This document shows positions 27,170 to 38,349 of a stretch of 64,000 bases of DNA, piece after piece. Position 1 is the first letter of the stretch. Every line of letters begins with the position of its first letter. The translations under genes were made by a program, and so were the position numbers. The notes beneath the pieces were generated by a model that was not told where the DNA came from, made no database searches, and worked only from the letters and a program-made list of their open reading frames with translations. Source of the DNA: Microbulbifer sp. THAF38 (GTDB taxonomy: Bacteria > Pseudomonadota > Gammaproteobacteria > Pseudomonadales > Cellvibrionaceae); assembly GCF_009363535.1 (NCBI RefSeq), contig NZ_CP045369.1, positions 3,793,001-3,857,000 of the forward strand, in the 5' to 3' direction.

Positions 27170-28594
27170 CTATTCAGACGTACTCTTCTCCAGATCGACA
27201 CTGCTCTCATTCGATTTTGTCGCCGGACGCCATTTGAGCGCCTTTTCAATCGACATGATCATAGACCCAGCAATATCTTTACGGGTTGCGCTCTCAATGC
27301 CTTCCAGACCGGGGGAGGAGTTCACCTCAAGCAGCAGCGGCCCTTTGCGCGAGCGAATAATATCCACACCCGCCACTTTCAAACCCAGCGCTTTTGCCGC
27401 TTTAATCGCTATCCGCTTTTCATCTGCGGTGACCTTGACCACTGAAGCGGTTCCGCCCTGGTGGATATTGGCCCGGAATTCACCCGGCGCCGCCTCCCGC
27501 TGAATAGAGGCCACCACCCGCCCATCGATCACGAACAGACGCAGGTCTTTGCCCTGAGCTTCGCGGATAAACTCCTGCACCAACAGGTTGGCCTTCAGGG
27601 ATTTAAACGCGTTAATGACCGACTCCGCCGCTTTGCGGGTTTCCGCCAGCACGACACCGCGTCCCTGGGTCCCCTCCAACAGTTTCACGATCAGTGGCGC
27701 GCCGCCAACCATCTCGATCAGCTCATTGGTATCCACCGGCGAGTTGGCAAAACCGGAGGTGGGGATACTCAAGCCGCTCTGCTGCAAAAGCTGCAGGGAA
27801 AACAGCTTATCCCGAGACTGGCTGATCGCCGCAGAACCATTCAGGGCAAACACTTCCAGACTCTCAAAGTGGCGAGTCAGGGCACAACCGTAAAAGGTCT
27901 GGCTCGGACGAATTCGCGGGATAATGGCATCCAGATTGTTAAGGACTCTGCCATCGCGGTAATGCACCTCGGGCTCATCCGCATCCAGCTTCATATAACA
28001 CTGGCGAACATCCAGGAAGGTCATACGGTGGCCGCGCTCGGCACCCGCTTCCATAATGCGGCGGTTGCTATAAAGGTCTGGATTGGAAGCCAGCAAACCG
28101 ATACGCAGGCCTGTGCCGGCGATATGGTGCTCGTCCCGATAAAATTCATCCAGCTGGCTTTGTGGCAAATCACCCAGGCAGAAACCCTCCGAAGGGTCCA
28201 CCATCATGCGCCCAAGCATCGCTTCACGCCCGAGCAACATGCGATAACCCATGCTGTCACGATTGGTCAGGGTCAGCTCGATATCCCAAACGCTACCGCC
28301 GATGGAAAGTGCGGTACGAATCACTGGGCGCCGCTCAGATTCACCGGAGGAGCTGCGCACCACACGTTTATCCAGCATTCGGGCCTCGCAGCGCACCGTT
28401 GGGCGGCGCTGGTGCTGCAATGGATGCGCCTCAAAGCTGACCCAGGGCTCACCATCGCGCTTAAACGTCTGAATATTGTAGGCATGCAGGCAAGATGTCT
28501 TAGCCCCGGAATCCACCCGAGCCTTAATCGCAGGAATTCCCAGACCGGGAAAAGCACACCACTCTTCGCTACCGACAATCAGCTTTTTTTCCAA
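27170..28594 (-). CDS. RimB-RimK fusion: retropepsin-like domain plus ATP-grasp glutamate ligase
   Basis: This 474-residue protein fuses two parts that are often separate genes. Residues about 1-145 are a RimB/DUF785 'ATP-dependent zinc protease' domain with the aspartic motif DSGAKTSCLHA (Asp28) and GYRMLLGREAM. Residues about 165-455 are a RimK ATP-grasp ligase, with PRIRPSQTFYGCALTRHFE, LIVKLLEGTQGRGVVLAE, and LLLEVNSSPGLEGIE as the metal-binding end. RimK adds glutamates to ribosomal protein S6 in E. coli. Whether this fusion modifies S6 or another target is not visible. No RBS upstream of the ATG is strong. Confidence 0.85.
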   Translation of the reverse strand: MEKKLIVGSEEWCAFPGLGIPAIKARVDSGAKTSCLHAYNIQTFKRDGEPWVSFEAHPLQHQRRPTVRCEARMLDKRVVRSSSGESERRPVIRTALSIGGSVWDIELTLTNRDSMGYRMLLGREAMLGRMMVDPSEGFCLGDLPQSQLDEFYRDEHHIAGTGLRIGLLASNPDLYSNRRIMEAGAERGHRMTFLDVRQCYMKLDADEPEVHYRDGRVLNNLDAIIPRIRPSQTFYGCALTRHFESLEVFALNGSAAISQSRDKLFSLQLLQQSGLSIPTSGFANSPVDTNELIEMVGGAPLIVKLLEGTQGRGVVLAETRKAAESVINAFKSLKANLLVQEFIREAQGKDLRLFVIDGRVVASIQREAAPGEFRANIHQGGTASVVKVTADEKRIAIKAAKALGLKVAGVDIIRSRKGPLLLEVNSSPGLEGIESATRKDIAGSMIMSIEKALKWRPATKSNESSVDLEKSTSE

Positions 28595-28785
28595 ACGAAA
28601 AAATCCTCAAAATATTTTTTGGTTTATCGAGCGAGCAAACGACCCGAATTACTGTTATCCATTGCGAGGCCAGGCCTCGCCAATCCACAGCATTGATTTA
28701 ACCCATATTACCGATCAGCTTATGGGCAGAGTCTACGAAGTTAACCCGAGGCTAACCCACGAATAAAACTATTGCAGAGGGAAAA

Positions 28786-29679
<894 letters not shown>

Positions 29680-29838
29680 TTAAAAGTGATCACTTATACC
29701 TGAGATTACCCTGGCCATGAGATTGCTGCATGAGGAAATAACAAGGCACAACTTTATTACCAACTAACTGCAACGCAGTGAAAGCGATGACAAACCGCGA
29801 TGCTAGGCTTAATCCAGAGGGGTAAATGGAGCGCCAAC

Positions 29839-30294
29839 ATGCGACTTATGATTCGATCAAACCACCTGCCACATTTATTGGTGGTGGTTATCTCTTTAAC
29901 CCTGGCCTTTGGCAGTGCGCCTGTATCCGCACAACAGCAAAGCACAAACCCAGACTTTTGGGAGAAGTATGACGACATAACAGATTGGGTGACGCTGCGT
30001 CTGCAGCTCACCCCTGGCCAGGAAAAAATAGTGCTGCCCATCATGCAAAAGAGCCTTGTAGAAAAAAAGGCCGTGCTGGAACGCTATGGCGTATTGAACA
30101 ACCCTAAGCTGACTTTGACTCCCAAGCAGCGCGGGGAAATCGGTGCGCAATTGGCCACGATCACCGGCCAAACAAACAAACAGCTGGAAGGGATACTAAA
30201 ACAACAACAGATGAAGGAACTGGGAAAGATTCAGCACGAATTTTTGATGGAGCTGGCTGCTCGCCTGAGGGCCCGATCTGGCCAAGGTAACTAA
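29839..30294 (+). CDS. Small exported protein, Spy/CpxP-like in pattern, function unknown
   Basis: Starting at the ATG at 29839 (GGAG seven bases upstream) gives 151 residues with a signal peptide ending PVSAQ. The mature part is helical and charged, with LRLQLTPGQEKIVLPIMQ and LTLTPKQRGEIGAQLATITGQTNKQ. Paired 'LTP.Q' turns between helices recall periplasmic Spy-type chaperones, but the similarity is weak and I would not assign the family. It is oriented against its neighbours dapB and dnaJ and has a monocistronic look. Confidence 0.65.
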   Translation: MRLMIRSNHLPHLLVVVISLTLAFGSAPVSAQQQSTNPDFWEKYDDITDWVTLRLQLTPGQEKIVLPIMQKSLVEKKAVLERYGVLNNPKLTLTPKQRGEIGAQLATITGQTNKQLEGILKQQQMKELGKIQHEFLMELAARLRARSGQGN

Positions 30295-30425
30295 CCCGGC
30301 AGGGACACCGGGCTAGCTTTCGCTATTCTTCCTACTTTTAACCTCTCAAAGGTGCTCGTCAGTTAAACAACGACAAGCTTTAGGTTGCCGATGGTCGAAT
30401 AGCGATTAGGGATACGCGCTTAGAA

Positions 30426-31550
30426 TTAAAGCTTCATATCTCCAAAGAAGTTCTTCACCCCTTCGAACCAACCGGTCTGACGAGGCGCATTTTTCTTCTC
30501 ACTGAGGGTGTTGGCGAACTCCTGCAGCAGCTCTTTTTGCTTGCTGGAAAGGTTCACTGGTGTTTCCACAACAACCCGACACAGCAGGTCGCCAGTGGCG
30601 CCACCGCGCACAGGAGTTACCCCTTTGCCACGCAGGCGGAACAGCTTGCCGGTCTGGCTCTCAGCGGGGATCTTCAGTTTTACCTTGCCATCGAGCGTCG
30701 GTACTTCCAGCTCGCCACCGAGGGCGGCTGCGGAGAAGCTGATCGGCACTTCGCAGTAGAGGTTCTTGCCATCGCGCTGGAACAGCTCGTGTTCCTTCAC
30801 CACGACTTGCACATACAGATCGCCAGCGGGGCCGCCATCGGGACCGGCTTCACCCTCACCAGACAGGCGAATACGATCACCAGTGTCCACACCGGGCGGC
30901 ACTTTCACCGACAGAGTTTTGGTTTCCTCTACTCGACCTCGACCGTGACAGCTGCCACAGGGGTCGGAAATAATAGAGCCGCGCCCACGACAATTCGGGC
31001 AGGTCTGCTGAACAGAGAAGAAACCCTGCTGCATACGCACCTGGCCAGCACCGCCACAGGTACCGCAGGTCTGCGGTGAAGAACCGGGCTTGGCACCAGA
31101 GCCATGGCAGGTATCACAGGAAGCCAGAGTCGGTACGCGAATCTTGACCGTGGTGCCACGCACCGCGTCTTCCAGGTCTAGTTCCAGGTCATAGCGCAAG
31201 TCGGAACCTCGCGCAGGGCCGCCGCGACGGCCGCCACCGCCCCCACCGAAAATATCGCCAAATACGTCGCCGAAGATATCGGAGAAGCCGCCAAAACCAC
31301 CGGCACCGCCACCGCCCATCTGGCCTTCCACACCGGCGTGGCCAAACTGGTCGTAGGCCGCACGCTTCTGTGAGTCGGACAGTATCTCGTAGGCCTCGTT
31401 GGCCTCCTTGAATTTGTTTTCGGCTTCCGCGTCATCGGGGTTGCGGTCCGGGTGAAACTTCATCGCCACCCGGCGGTAGGCTTTCTTCAGCTCTGCATCC
31501 GAAGCGCCACGCTCGACGCCGAGGACTTCGTAATAATCGCGTTTCGACAT
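30426..31550 (-). CDS. dnaJ: Chaperone protein DnaJ
   Basis: This 374-residue Hsp40 stimulates the ATPase of DnaK and hands it unfolded clients. The J domain has the essential HPD ([12 protein letters not shown]). A Gly/Phe-rich linker follows (about 75-115), then four CxxCxGxG zinc-binding units ([32 protein letters not shown]) and the client-binding C-terminal domains. It lies 225 bases downstream of dnaK on the same strand and probably shares its heat-shock transcript. Confidence 0.98.
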   Translation of the reverse strand: MSKRDYYEVLGVERGASDAELKKAYRRVAMKFHPDRNPDDAEAENKFKEANEAYEILSDSQKRAAYDQFGHAGVEGQMGGGGAGGFGGFSDIFGDVFGDIFGGGGGGRRGGPARGSDLRYDLELDLEDAVRGTTVKIRVPTLASCDTCHGSGAKPGSSPQTCGTCGGAGQVRMQQGFFSVQQTCPNCRGRGSIISDPCGSCHGRGRVEETKTLSVKVPPGVDTGDRIRLSGEGEAGPDGGPAGDLYVQVVVKEHELFQRDGKNLYCEVPISFSAAALGGELEVPTLDGKVKLKIPAESQTGKLFRLRGKGVTPVRGGATGDLLCRVVVETPVNLSSKQKELLQEFANTLSEKKNAPRQTGWFEGVKNFFGDMKL

Positions 31551-31775
31551 AAAACTATGTTCTCTGGTCCGGCATCAAGAACGGCCAAACTCTTTCTACT
31601 TCTCGGTTTCTAACTAAACTCCGCGTGCGGAGCACCGCCAAACTGCACAATCACAGCAAATTTTGACGGATACCTGAAACAACACAGGGCGCGGGCCTCT
31701 GAAAGTAAGGCGCCGCGCCCCTGAAGTTCTCCGGCAGCTACTGTAAAAGTTGCCGCCGGAAATGCAAGCGAACGC

Positions 31776-33725
31776 TTACTTACCTTCTTTCTTGTCGTCC
31801 TTTACTTCTTCGAACTCAGCGTCAACCGCATCGTCGCCAGCGGAGGACTGCTGCTGTTCACCTTGAGCGCCTGCACCAGCGGCACCTTCAGCGCCAGCGG
31901 CCTGGGCCTGCTCGGCGTACATCTTCTGCGCAACCGGGCCGGAAGCTTCGGTCAGCTTATTGGTAGCGGCTTCCATAGCAGCCTTGTCGTTACCTTTCAC
32001 CGCCTCTTCCGCTTCTTTGATCGCCGCTTCGATCGCAGACTTCTCTTCAGCGGTGGCTTTGTCACCGGCTTCTTCCAGGGTCTTCTTGGTGGCAGAGATC
32101 AGACCGTCGAGGGTGTTGCGGGTCTGCACCAGCTCCTCGAACTGCTTGTCCGCTTCGGCATTCGCCTCGGCGTCCTGAACCATCTTATCGATCTCGTCCT
32201 CGGACAGACCGGAGGAGGCCTTGATCACGATGGACTGCTCTTTGCCAGTCGCCTTGTCCTTCGCGTGCACATGCAGGATGCCGTTGGCATCGATATCGAA
32301 GGTCACTTCGATCTGAGGTACACCGCGGGGGGACGGCGGGATATCGGCCAGGTCAAAACGACCCAGAGATTTGTTCTGGGAAGCCTGCTTGCGCTCACCC
32401 TGTACCACGTGAATGGTTACCGCAGTCTGGTTATCTTCCGCAGTAGAGAACACCTGGGACTTTTTGGTCGGGATAGTGGTGTTCTTGTCGATCAGCGGAG
32501 TCGCAACGCCACCCATGGTTTCGATACCCAGAGTCAGCGGGGTTACGTCCAGCAGCAGTACGTCTTTCACGTCACCGGACAGTACCGCGCCCTGAATAGC
32601 AGCACCCATGGCAACGGCTTCGTCGGGGTTAACATCTTTGCGCGGTTCTTTACCGAAGAACTCGGTGACTTTCTGCTGAACCAGCGGCATACGAGTCTGA
32701 CCACCAACCAGGATCACTTCGTCTACGCCAGAAGCGGACAGGTCGGCGTCCTGCAGGGCAATTTTCACCGGCTCCAGAGAGCGGGTTACCAGCTCTTCCA
32801 CCAGGCTTTCCAGCTTGGCGCGGGTCAGCTTAACCACCAAGTGCTTAGGACCGGTGGCGTCTGCAGTGATGTACGGCAGGTTCACTTCGGTCTGCTGGCT
32901 GGAGGACAGCTCGATCTTGGCTTTTTCTGCAGCTTCTTTCAGACGCTGCATTGCCAGGGGGTCGCCTTTCAGGTCGATGCCCTGGTCTTTCTTGAACTCG
33001 TCTGCGAGGTATTCGATCAGGCGCAGGTCGAAGTCTTCACCACCGAGGAAGGTGTCACCGTTGGTGGACAGTACTTCAAACTGCTTCTCACCATCCACGT
33101 CGGCAATTTCGATGATGGAGATATCGAAAGTACCACCACCCAGGTCGTATACCGCTACGGTGCGGTCGCCACCCTGCTTGTCCAGGCCGTAGGCCAGTGC
33201 AGCTGCAGTCGGCTCGTTGATAATACGCTTCACATCCAGGCCAGCAATGCGGCCGGCGTCTTTGGTAGCCTGACGCTGGGAGTCATTAAAGTAAGCCGGT
33301 ACGGTAATTACTGCAGCTTCAACTTTCTCGCCGAGGAAATCTTCCGCGGTTTTCTTCATTTTTTTCAGTACTTCGGCAGAGATCTGCGGCGGAGCTTTTT
33401 TATCGCCTTTCACTTCTACCCAAGCGTCGCCGTTGTCGGCTTCGGTGATGGTGTAGGGCACCATCTTGATATCTTTCTGGACAACGTCGTCCTTGAATTT
33501 ACGGCCGATCAAACGTTTAACCGCAAACAGGGTATTCTGGGGATTGGTCACCGCCTGACGCTTGGCGGACTGGCCCACCAGGATTTCGTTGTCGTCAGTG
33601 AAGGCAACAATAGAAGGCGTAGTGCGATCGCCTTCGGCGTTCTCGATTACGCGCGCTTTGTCACCATCCAGTACCGCCACACAGCTGTTGGTAGTACCCA
33701 GGTCGATGCCGATAATTTTTCCCAT
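31776..33725 (-). CDS. dnaK: Chaperone protein DnaK (Hsp70)
   Basis: This 649-residue ATP-driven chaperone has the start [21 protein letters not shown], the phosphate-binding [15 protein letters not shown] and the linker preceding the substrate domain ([18 protein letters not shown]). The C-terminal tail is rich in Ala, Gly and Gln and ends [11 protein letters not shown], like the EEVKD tail of other DnaK proteins. A 622-codon opposite-strand frame over the whole gene is a shadow of biased codon use. grpE lies upstream and dnaJ downstream in the same direction. A sigma-32-like site precedes it. Confidence 0.98.
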   Translation of the reverse strand: MGKIIGIDLGTTNSCVAVLDGDKARVIENAEGDRTTPSIVAFTDDNEILVGQSAKRQAVTNPQNTLFAVKRLIGRKFKDDVVQKDIKMVPYTITEADNGDAWVEVKGDKKAPPQISAEVLKKMKKTAEDFLGEKVEAAVITVPAYFNDSQRQATKDAGRIAGLDVKRIINEPTAAALAYGLDKQGGDRTVAVYDLGGGTFDISIIEIADVDGEKQFEVLSTNGDTFLGGEDFDLRLIEYLADEFKKDQGIDLKGDPLAMQRLKEAAEKAKIELSSSQQTEVNLPYITADATGPKHLVVKLTRAKLESLVEELVTRSLEPVKIALQDADLSASGVDEVILVGGQTRMPLVQQKVTEFFGKEPRKDVNPDEAVAMGAAIQGAVLSGDVKDVLLLDVTPLTLGIETMGGVATPLIDKNTTIPTKKSQVFSTAEDNQTAVTIHVVQGERKQASQNKSLGRFDLADIPPSPRGVPQIEVTFDIDANGILHVHAKDKATGKEQSIVIKASSGLSEDEIDKMVQDAEANAEADKQFEELVQTRNTLDGLISATKKTLEEAGDKATAEEKSAIEAAIKEAEEAVKGNDKAAMEAATNKLTEASGPVAQKMYAEQAQAAGAEGAAGAGAQGEQQQSSAGDDAVDAEFEEVKDDKKEGK

Positions 33726-33802
33726 TTGTAAAATCCTCGATTGATGCGCGCTGCCAGATTTGTTCTGTCTACAACGCGCGAATAATTCTTCTGTTGTCAG
33801 CT

Positions 33803-33830
33803 ATATTGGTGCCGGCCGATAAAATTCAAG
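33803..33830 (-). promoter_or_regulatory. Probable sigma-32 heat-shock promoter of dnaK
   Basis: Read leftward, CTTGAA (33830-33825) is followed after 13 bases by CACCAATATA, a reasonable match to the sigma-32 consensus CTTGAA / CCCCATNT. It would give dnaK a start independent of grpE. Confidence 0.6.
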
Positions 33831-33850
33831 GCCGTTTTCCACACCTGCCG

Positions 33851-34492
33851 TTACGGCGCTTTGCTAACCACCACCATGGCCGGGCGCACCAGGCGACCGT
33901 TGAGGCGATACCCTTTTTGAAACACGTCCATCACCGTATTTGGCTCCACCTCCCCGTTCGGCACCTGGGTCATAGCCTGATGCAATTCCGGGTCGAAGGG
34001 CTCGCCGGCCGGATCGACAACTTCCACGGAATTTTTCGTCAAGGTATCGACGAAAGATTTGTGGGTTAGCTCGATACCTTCCACCAGCGCTTTGTTGGCT
34101 TCATCTTTGGTATCGATAGTGGCGAGGGCACGCTCCAGGTTGTCTACAACCGGCAGTAAATCTTGCAGTAGCTTTTCTACTGCAAATTTGCGTGCGCGCT
34201 CCACATCTTGCTGAGCACGACGGCGAGCATTCTGCTCCTCGGCCTGGGCGCGCAGGGCGAGGTCCTTCTGCACCGTTAACTGCTCTTGCAGTTTGATAAT
34301 TTCATCGTGCAGCGCATCCGCACTTTCGGCTTCTTCGTGCAAGGCTTCTTCAGCCTGCTCTCGCTCGGCTGCGGAGGGGTCTTCAATTTCCGCGGAAACC
34401 GCCTCGTCTGCCCCTGTCAGGTGCTCATCAGCCAGGGCTTCCGGCTGCACCCCCTCGGTAATCTGATCTTCTTCGCTGCGCTCTCTGGCCAC
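33851..34492 (-). CDS. grpE: Nucleotide exchange factor GrpE
   Basis: This 213-residue protein releases ADP from DnaK. The order is typical: an acidic variable N-terminus rich in Glu and Ala, a long coiled coil (ALHDEIIKLQEQLTVQKDLALRAQAE), then the conserved KFAVEKLLQDLLPVVDNLERAL and the beta-wing with VEVVDPAGEPFDPELHQAM. It is the first gene of the leftward heat-shock group, preceded by a very good sigma-32-type promoter, and divergent from recN. Confidence 0.97.
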   Translation of the reverse strand: MARERSEEDQITEGVQPEALADEHLTGADEAVSAEIEDPSAAEREQAEEALHEEAESADALHDEIIKLQEQLTVQKDLALRAQAEEQNARRRAQQDVERARKFAVEKLLQDLLPVVDNLERALATIDTKDEANKALVEGIELTHKSFVDTLTKNSVEVVDPAGEPFDPELHQAMTQVPNGEVEPNTVMDVFQKGYRLNGRLVRPAMVVVSKAP

Positions 34493-34556
34493 TGCTTTCT
34501 CCGTCGCGTCGACTCTGTCAGTAATGAGTTGGGCCCGTCCCGCGGGCTCTGGGGGC

Positions 34557-34585
34557 TATATGGGGCCATCCCCGCACAGTTCAAG
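34557..34585 (-). promoter_or_regulatory. Sigma-32 heat-shock promoter of grpE
   Basis: Leftward, CTTGAA (34585-34580), a 14-base spacer and CCCCATATA (34565-34557) match the sigma-32 consensus almost exactly. The site ends 65 bases before the grpE ATG. Confidence 0.85.
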
Positions 34586-34655
34586 TGGTTTTTAGCGCCC
34601 AGGCATTCCGGCAGGGTAATGTGGCCCAGCCCCTATAGCTAACCGGATGGGGATA

Positions 34656-34671
34656 CTGTATAAATAACCAC
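34656..34671 (+). promoter_or_regulatory. Near-consensus LexA (SOS) box upstream of recN
   Basis: The 16-mer CTGTATAAATAACCAC differs from the CTG-N10-CAG LexA pattern only at the final base. It lies 54 bases before recN, an SOS-induced gene in many gammaproteobacteria. Confidence 0.65.
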
Positions 34672-34724
34672 TACAAAGTGGGCCGCGAGCCTATCGATAC
34701 AACAAGGACATAAAAGCGATACCT

Positions 34725-36395
34725 ATGTTGCTGCACCTGTCTATCAGCCAATTCACCCTGGTGGACCAACTGGAGTTGGAGTTCGGTCCCGGAACCAGCA
34801 CGCTCACCGGCGAGACCGGCGCGGGAAAATCCATCACATTGGATGCCCTAGGGCTCGCCCTGGGCGGCCGCGGCAGCGCCGAACTGGTGCGCGCAGGTGC
34901 CCGGCGCGCCGATATCTGTGCCACCTTCGATATCTCCGGCTACCCAAGTGCGAGCGATTGGCTCCAATCCCAGGAGCTGGATAGCGGGCAGGAAGTCATA
35001 CTGCGGCGCACTCTCGGTGCCGATGGCCGCTCACGGGCATACATCAACGGCCAGCCGGTCACCCTGTTGCAGCTGCGCGCCCTGGGCGAACAGTTGATTG
35101 ATATCCACAGCCAGCACGAACACCAATCCCTGCTTAAAAAGGAAACCCACCGCCGCCTGCTCGACGAGTTCGCCCAAGCCCAAGAGCTGACCGCCGAGAC
35201 CCGCAGCCGCTACAAGACTTGGCAGGACCAGTACCGCCGCTACCGCAATCTGGCCGACAGTGCCGAGGAGGCCGAGGCCCGACGAACCCTGTTGCAGTAC
35301 CAGCTGCGTGAACTGGAGCAGCTGGATCTGAGCGAAGGCGAGATAGAAGCGCTGGAGAGTGAGCAACGGCAGCTGGCTAATGCCGGCGACATTCTTAATG
35401 GCAGCTATCAACTCGCCGCGCTTTTGTCTGGTGGAGAGGGGGATATTGCCGAACAGCTGCACCGCGCCCTGCAACTGCTTTCCGCCATGCCCGAGCAGGC
35501 GCCGGCCTTAGTTGAAGTGGCGCAAATGCTCGATAGCGCGCGCATCCAGATTGATGAAGCGGCCGGCACCCTATCCCGGCATATCGACCGTTTCGAAATG
35601 GACCCTGAGCGGCTCGCCGAAGTTGAGGAACGCCTTAGCGCAATTTATCAATCTGCGCGTAAGCACCGCGTGCAGCCCACTGAGCTACCCGCTCTTCAGC
35701 GACAATTGCAAGAAGAGCTGGACGATATCGGCACCGAGGACACCCTGGAGCGCCTCGCCGACACCTGCAGCAAGTTAGAAAAGGAATTTCGCACTGTCGC
35801 CACAAAGCTGAGCAAGTTGCGGCAACAGGCGGCGTTAACACTCGCTGAGTCAGTTAACCGACAGCTGGTGGATCTGGCTATGCCCCACGCCAAGGTCGAA
35901 CTTGCCCTACAGGCTCTGGATAAACCCTGCAGCCACGGCCTGGAAGAGGTGGAAATCCTGATTTCCACCAACCCCGGCCAGCCACCGCGCCCCCTGGGTA
36001 AGATTGCCTCCGGCGGTGAGCTTTCTCGGGTAAGCCTCGCCATTCAGGTGGTGACGGCGCAGACTTCGCGCACCCCCACCCTGGTTTTTGATGAGGTGGA
36101 CGTGGGCATTGGTGGTGCCACCGGTGATGTGGTTGGCCGTCTGCTGCGCCAGCTTGGTGAGACCCGCAATGGCTGTAGCGGCCAAGTGATTTGTGTCACC
36201 CACCTAGCACAGGTGGCGGCGCGGGCCCACCGCCAATATCTGGTAGAGAAACACAGCGATGGGGAACAGGCGTTTGTCGCCCTGCGCGAGCTAAAAAATG
36301 ACGAGCGCCGCGAGGAGATCGCGCGCATGCTGGGCGGACAACCCAGCCCCCAGTCACTGGCTCACGCGGAGGAGATGCTGACCAGGGCGCTATGA
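34725..36395 (+). CDS. recN: DNA repair protein RecN
   Basis: RecN is an SMC-like ATPase that helps bring together DNA ends during double-strand break repair. The 556-residue product has Walker A in TLTGETGAGKSITLDAL (about residue 30) and a long coiled-coil middle rich in Glu, Leu and Arg. Its C-terminal half-domain has IASGGELSRVSLAIQ as the signature, Walker B in LVFDEVDVGIGGATGD, and CVTHLAQVAA. Length matches the family. A LexA-like box upstream indicates SOS control. A short hairpin (36468-36495) follows but has no T-run. Confidence 0.97.
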   Translation: MLLHLSISQFTLVDQLELEFGPGTSTLTGETGAGKSITLDALGLALGGRGSAELVRAGARRADICATFDISGYPSASDWLQSQELDSGQEVILRRTLGADGRSRAYINGQPVTLLQLRALGEQLIDIHSQHEHQSLLKKETHRRLLDEFAQAQELTAETRSRYKTWQDQYRRYRNLADSAEEAEARRTLLQYQLRELEQLDLSEGEIEALESEQRQLANAGDILNGSYQLAALLSGGEGDIAEQLHRALQLLSAMPEQAPALVEVAQMLDSARIQIDEAAGTLSRHIDRFEMDPERLAEVEERLSAIYQSARKHRVQPTELPALQRQLQEELDDIGTEDTLERLADTCSKLEKEFRTVATKLSKLRQQAALTLAESVNRQLVDLAMPHAKVELALQALDKPCSHGLEEVEILISTNPGQPPRPLGKIASGGELSRVSLAIQVVTAQTSRTPTLVFDEVDVGIGGATGDVVGRLLRQLGETRNGCSGQVICVTHLAQVAARAHRQYLVEKHSDGEQAFVALRELKNDERREEIARMLGGQPSPQSLAHAEEMLTRAL

Positions 36396-36669
36396 GCTGA
36401 ACCCAACGTCCATTACAAGCCATCGAGACAAGCCACCGAACGCATTATCGAACTGACCAGCAAGACAGCCCACCCCTCCCACTGAGGAGGTGGGCAATCA
36501 TTACGCGTAGATCAATAAATAACCGTCAACAATCCGGCAAAATAGCCGGCCAGCCGGTGATAAATGCCGTTTTAGGACAAATAGACCAAATATGACTGGG
36601 TGTGGCAGCGAAAGTCACCATATACTGGGCCGCTTGTTTGACTTTGTTTGAGTAGTATCGGCCGAGTTT

Positions 36670-37275
36670 ATGCAGAGAACGATTTTTAACACCCCGGTTG
36701 TCACACCGATGTTGCGCCAGGTAGCCAAGCTACTGCTGAAGCTGCACGGTTGGCGCGTCAAAGGCGATCAGCAATCCCTGAAGCTGAAAAAATATGTCTT
36801 GATTGGGGCTCCTCACACCACAAATTGGGACGGCTATTACTTTATTCTGGCCGCACTTAAACTGAAGATGACTCCGCAGTGGATGGGTAAGGATAAACTG
36901 TTCCAATTCCCCCTCGGAGGCCCCATGCGCTGGTTTGGCGGTATCGCCGTGGACCGCAGCAAGGCCAACAACCTAGTGGATGCCACCGTCCGCCAGTTCA
37001 AGCTGCGCAAGGAACTGATCATTGCCATTCCACCCGAGGGCACTCGCGGCCTGAGCGAGCGCTGGAAATCCGGCTTTTACCATATCGCGCGCAGCGCCAA
37101 GGTGCCGCTGGTATTGGGCTTTATCAACTTTTCCAAGAAAGAAGTGGGCATTGGCCCTATTGCGCAACTGGGGGAAAACCTGGAAGCGGAACTGAATAAA
37201 CTCAGGGAGTTTTACGCGGATAAAGTCGGGAAATTCCCGGAACTTTATACTCCGCCCTGCCAACCTCAGCAGTAA
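36670..37275 (+). CDS. PlsC-like lysophospholipid acyltransferase family protein
   Basis: This 201-residue protein has the acyltransferase motif I HTTNWD (His and Asp four residues apart, as in HX4D), motif II-like GGIAVDRSKAN and motif III IPPEGTR. These are the catalytic and glycerol-phosphate-binding elements of the PlsC superfamily. It is shorter than true PlsC (about 245) and has no strong membrane helix, matching a compact subgroup common in proteobacteria. The acyl acceptor is unknown. It stands alone between recN and the converging fur gene. Confidence 0.85.
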   Translation: MQRTIFNTPVVTPMLRQVAKLLLKLHGWRVKGDQQSLKLKKYVLIGAPHTTNWDGYYFILAALKLKMTPQWMGKDKLFQFPLGGPMRWFGGIAVDRSKANNLVDATVRQFKLRKELIIAIPPEGTRGLSERWKSGFYHIARSAKVPLVLGFINFSKKEVGIGPIAQLGENLEAELNKLREFYADKVGKFPELYTPPCQPQQ

Positions 37276-37317
37276 GCGGGCATGTAATGGGTGCGGCGGC
37301 CGCCGCACCCGATAGGC

Positions 37318-37728
37318 TTACTTCTCTTTCGCCTTCACATACAGCACCAAGCTGTGACCTGTCAGCTCATAGCCATGCTCTTCGGCGATCTGGCGCTGTA
37401 ACTCTTCGATTTCCTCATTGTGAAACTCGATGACCTTTCCGGTATCGGTGCACACCATATGATCGTGGTGATCTCCACGATCCAGCTCGAATACGGAATG
37501 GCCACCATCGAAGTTGTGACGAACAACCAGGCCCGCGCTCTCAAACTGGGTCAACACCCGGTAGACGGTAGCCAGCCCGACATCCTCCCCCGCTTCCAAC
37601 AGTAGCTTATACACATCTTCAGCACTCAGGTGCTGTTCACTGGTGCTTTCAAGCAACTGCAGAATCTTAACCCGCGGCAGAGTGACCTTCAGACCGGCCT
37701 TGCGCAATTCCTGGTTTTCGTTCGACAT
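37318..37728 (-). CDS. fur: Ferric uptake regulator Fur
   Basis: This 136-residue iron-dependent repressor has a winged-helix N-terminus (LRKAGLKVTLPRVKILQLLE), DNA-recognition region GLATVYRVLTQFESAGLV, and the metal-binding HHDHMVCTDTGKVIEFHNEEIE. The C-terminal CxxC zinc pair of E. coli Fur is absent, as in Pseudomonas Fur. Iron-loaded Fur represses siderophore and uptake genes. It is divergent from bamE, as in Pseudomonas. Confidence 0.96.
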   Translation of the reverse strand: MSNENQELRKAGLKVTLPRVKILQLLESTSEQHLSAEDVYKLLLEAGEDVGLATVYRVLTQFESAGLVVRHNFDGGHSVFELDRGDHHDHMVCTDTGKVIEFHNEEIEELQRQIAEEHGYELTGHSLVLYVKAKEK

Positions 37729-38004
37729 GAATAGATATTTCCCGACAGGATTTATGAATTGTCTTTACTTGCATCAGCCCACTGAAGAGGTCTATACCCG
37801 AATAAGACCACAGATTCCCGCCTGTCAGCGAGCCGACTCTTCGGGTATTATCCCATGCCGAACGGAGTCAGCGGAACCCCAGCTATCCAGACAAGGGGAA
37901 ATCGCAGCGGGAGGGAACTTTCCCTGTACACAGGGGCCTATTCCGGTTAGCCGTTAAATATCGGTGCCAGAGATGCCGTATGAAAGAACATAATGGAGCA
38001 ATGA

Positions 38005-38349
38005 ATGCCGCCTAGCCTGAAATTTATCGCCATTGCCAGTCTGTGCGCCCTTCTCGGAGCCTGCACACTGGTTAAGTTTCCCGGTGTGCACCGCATTGAG
38101 GTACAGCAGGGCAATATCATTACCCAGGAGATGGTCGACCAGCTGAAGCCCGGTATGACCCGCCGCCAGGTACAATTTGTTCTCGGCACTCCGCTGCTGG
38201 AAGACACTTACAATCCCAACCGTTGGGACTATATCAACCGCGTTCGCGACAAGAAGGGCAAAATCACTCAGAAACGCTTTAGCGTTTATTTTGAAGAGGA
38301 TTCCCTGGTGGCCACCAGTGGCGACTGGCAGCCGGCAGGCTGGCCTTAA
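38005..38349 (+). CDS. bamE: Outer-membrane assembly lipoprotein BamE (OmlA/SmpA)
   Basis: This 114-residue lipoprotein has the lipobox LGAC (Cys20) and the BamE core: FPGVHRIEVQQGNIITQEMVDQLKPGMTRRQVQFVLGTPLL followed by NRWDYINRVRD. BamE stabilises the Bam complex that folds beta-barrel proteins, including pores such as those used by curli neighbours in other species. It is divergent from fur. Its stop overlaps the end of the converging rnfH gene by four bases. Confidence 0.95.
   Translation: MPPSLKFIAIASLCALLGACTLVKFPGVHRIEVQQGNIITQEMVDQLKPGMTRRQVQFVLGTPLLEDTYNPNRWDYINRVRDKKGKITQKRFSVYFEEDSLVATSGDWQPAGWP

Noticed and set aside
27461..28696. A 411-codon rightward frame over the RimB-RimK gene
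   Set aside because: Antisense shadow. The leftward frame has clear ATP-grasp motifs.
31863..33731. A 622-codon rightward open frame over dnaK
   Set aside because: It is the exact antisense of a highly expressed gene with biased codons, a common artefact. It has no ribosome site and no protein-like domain.
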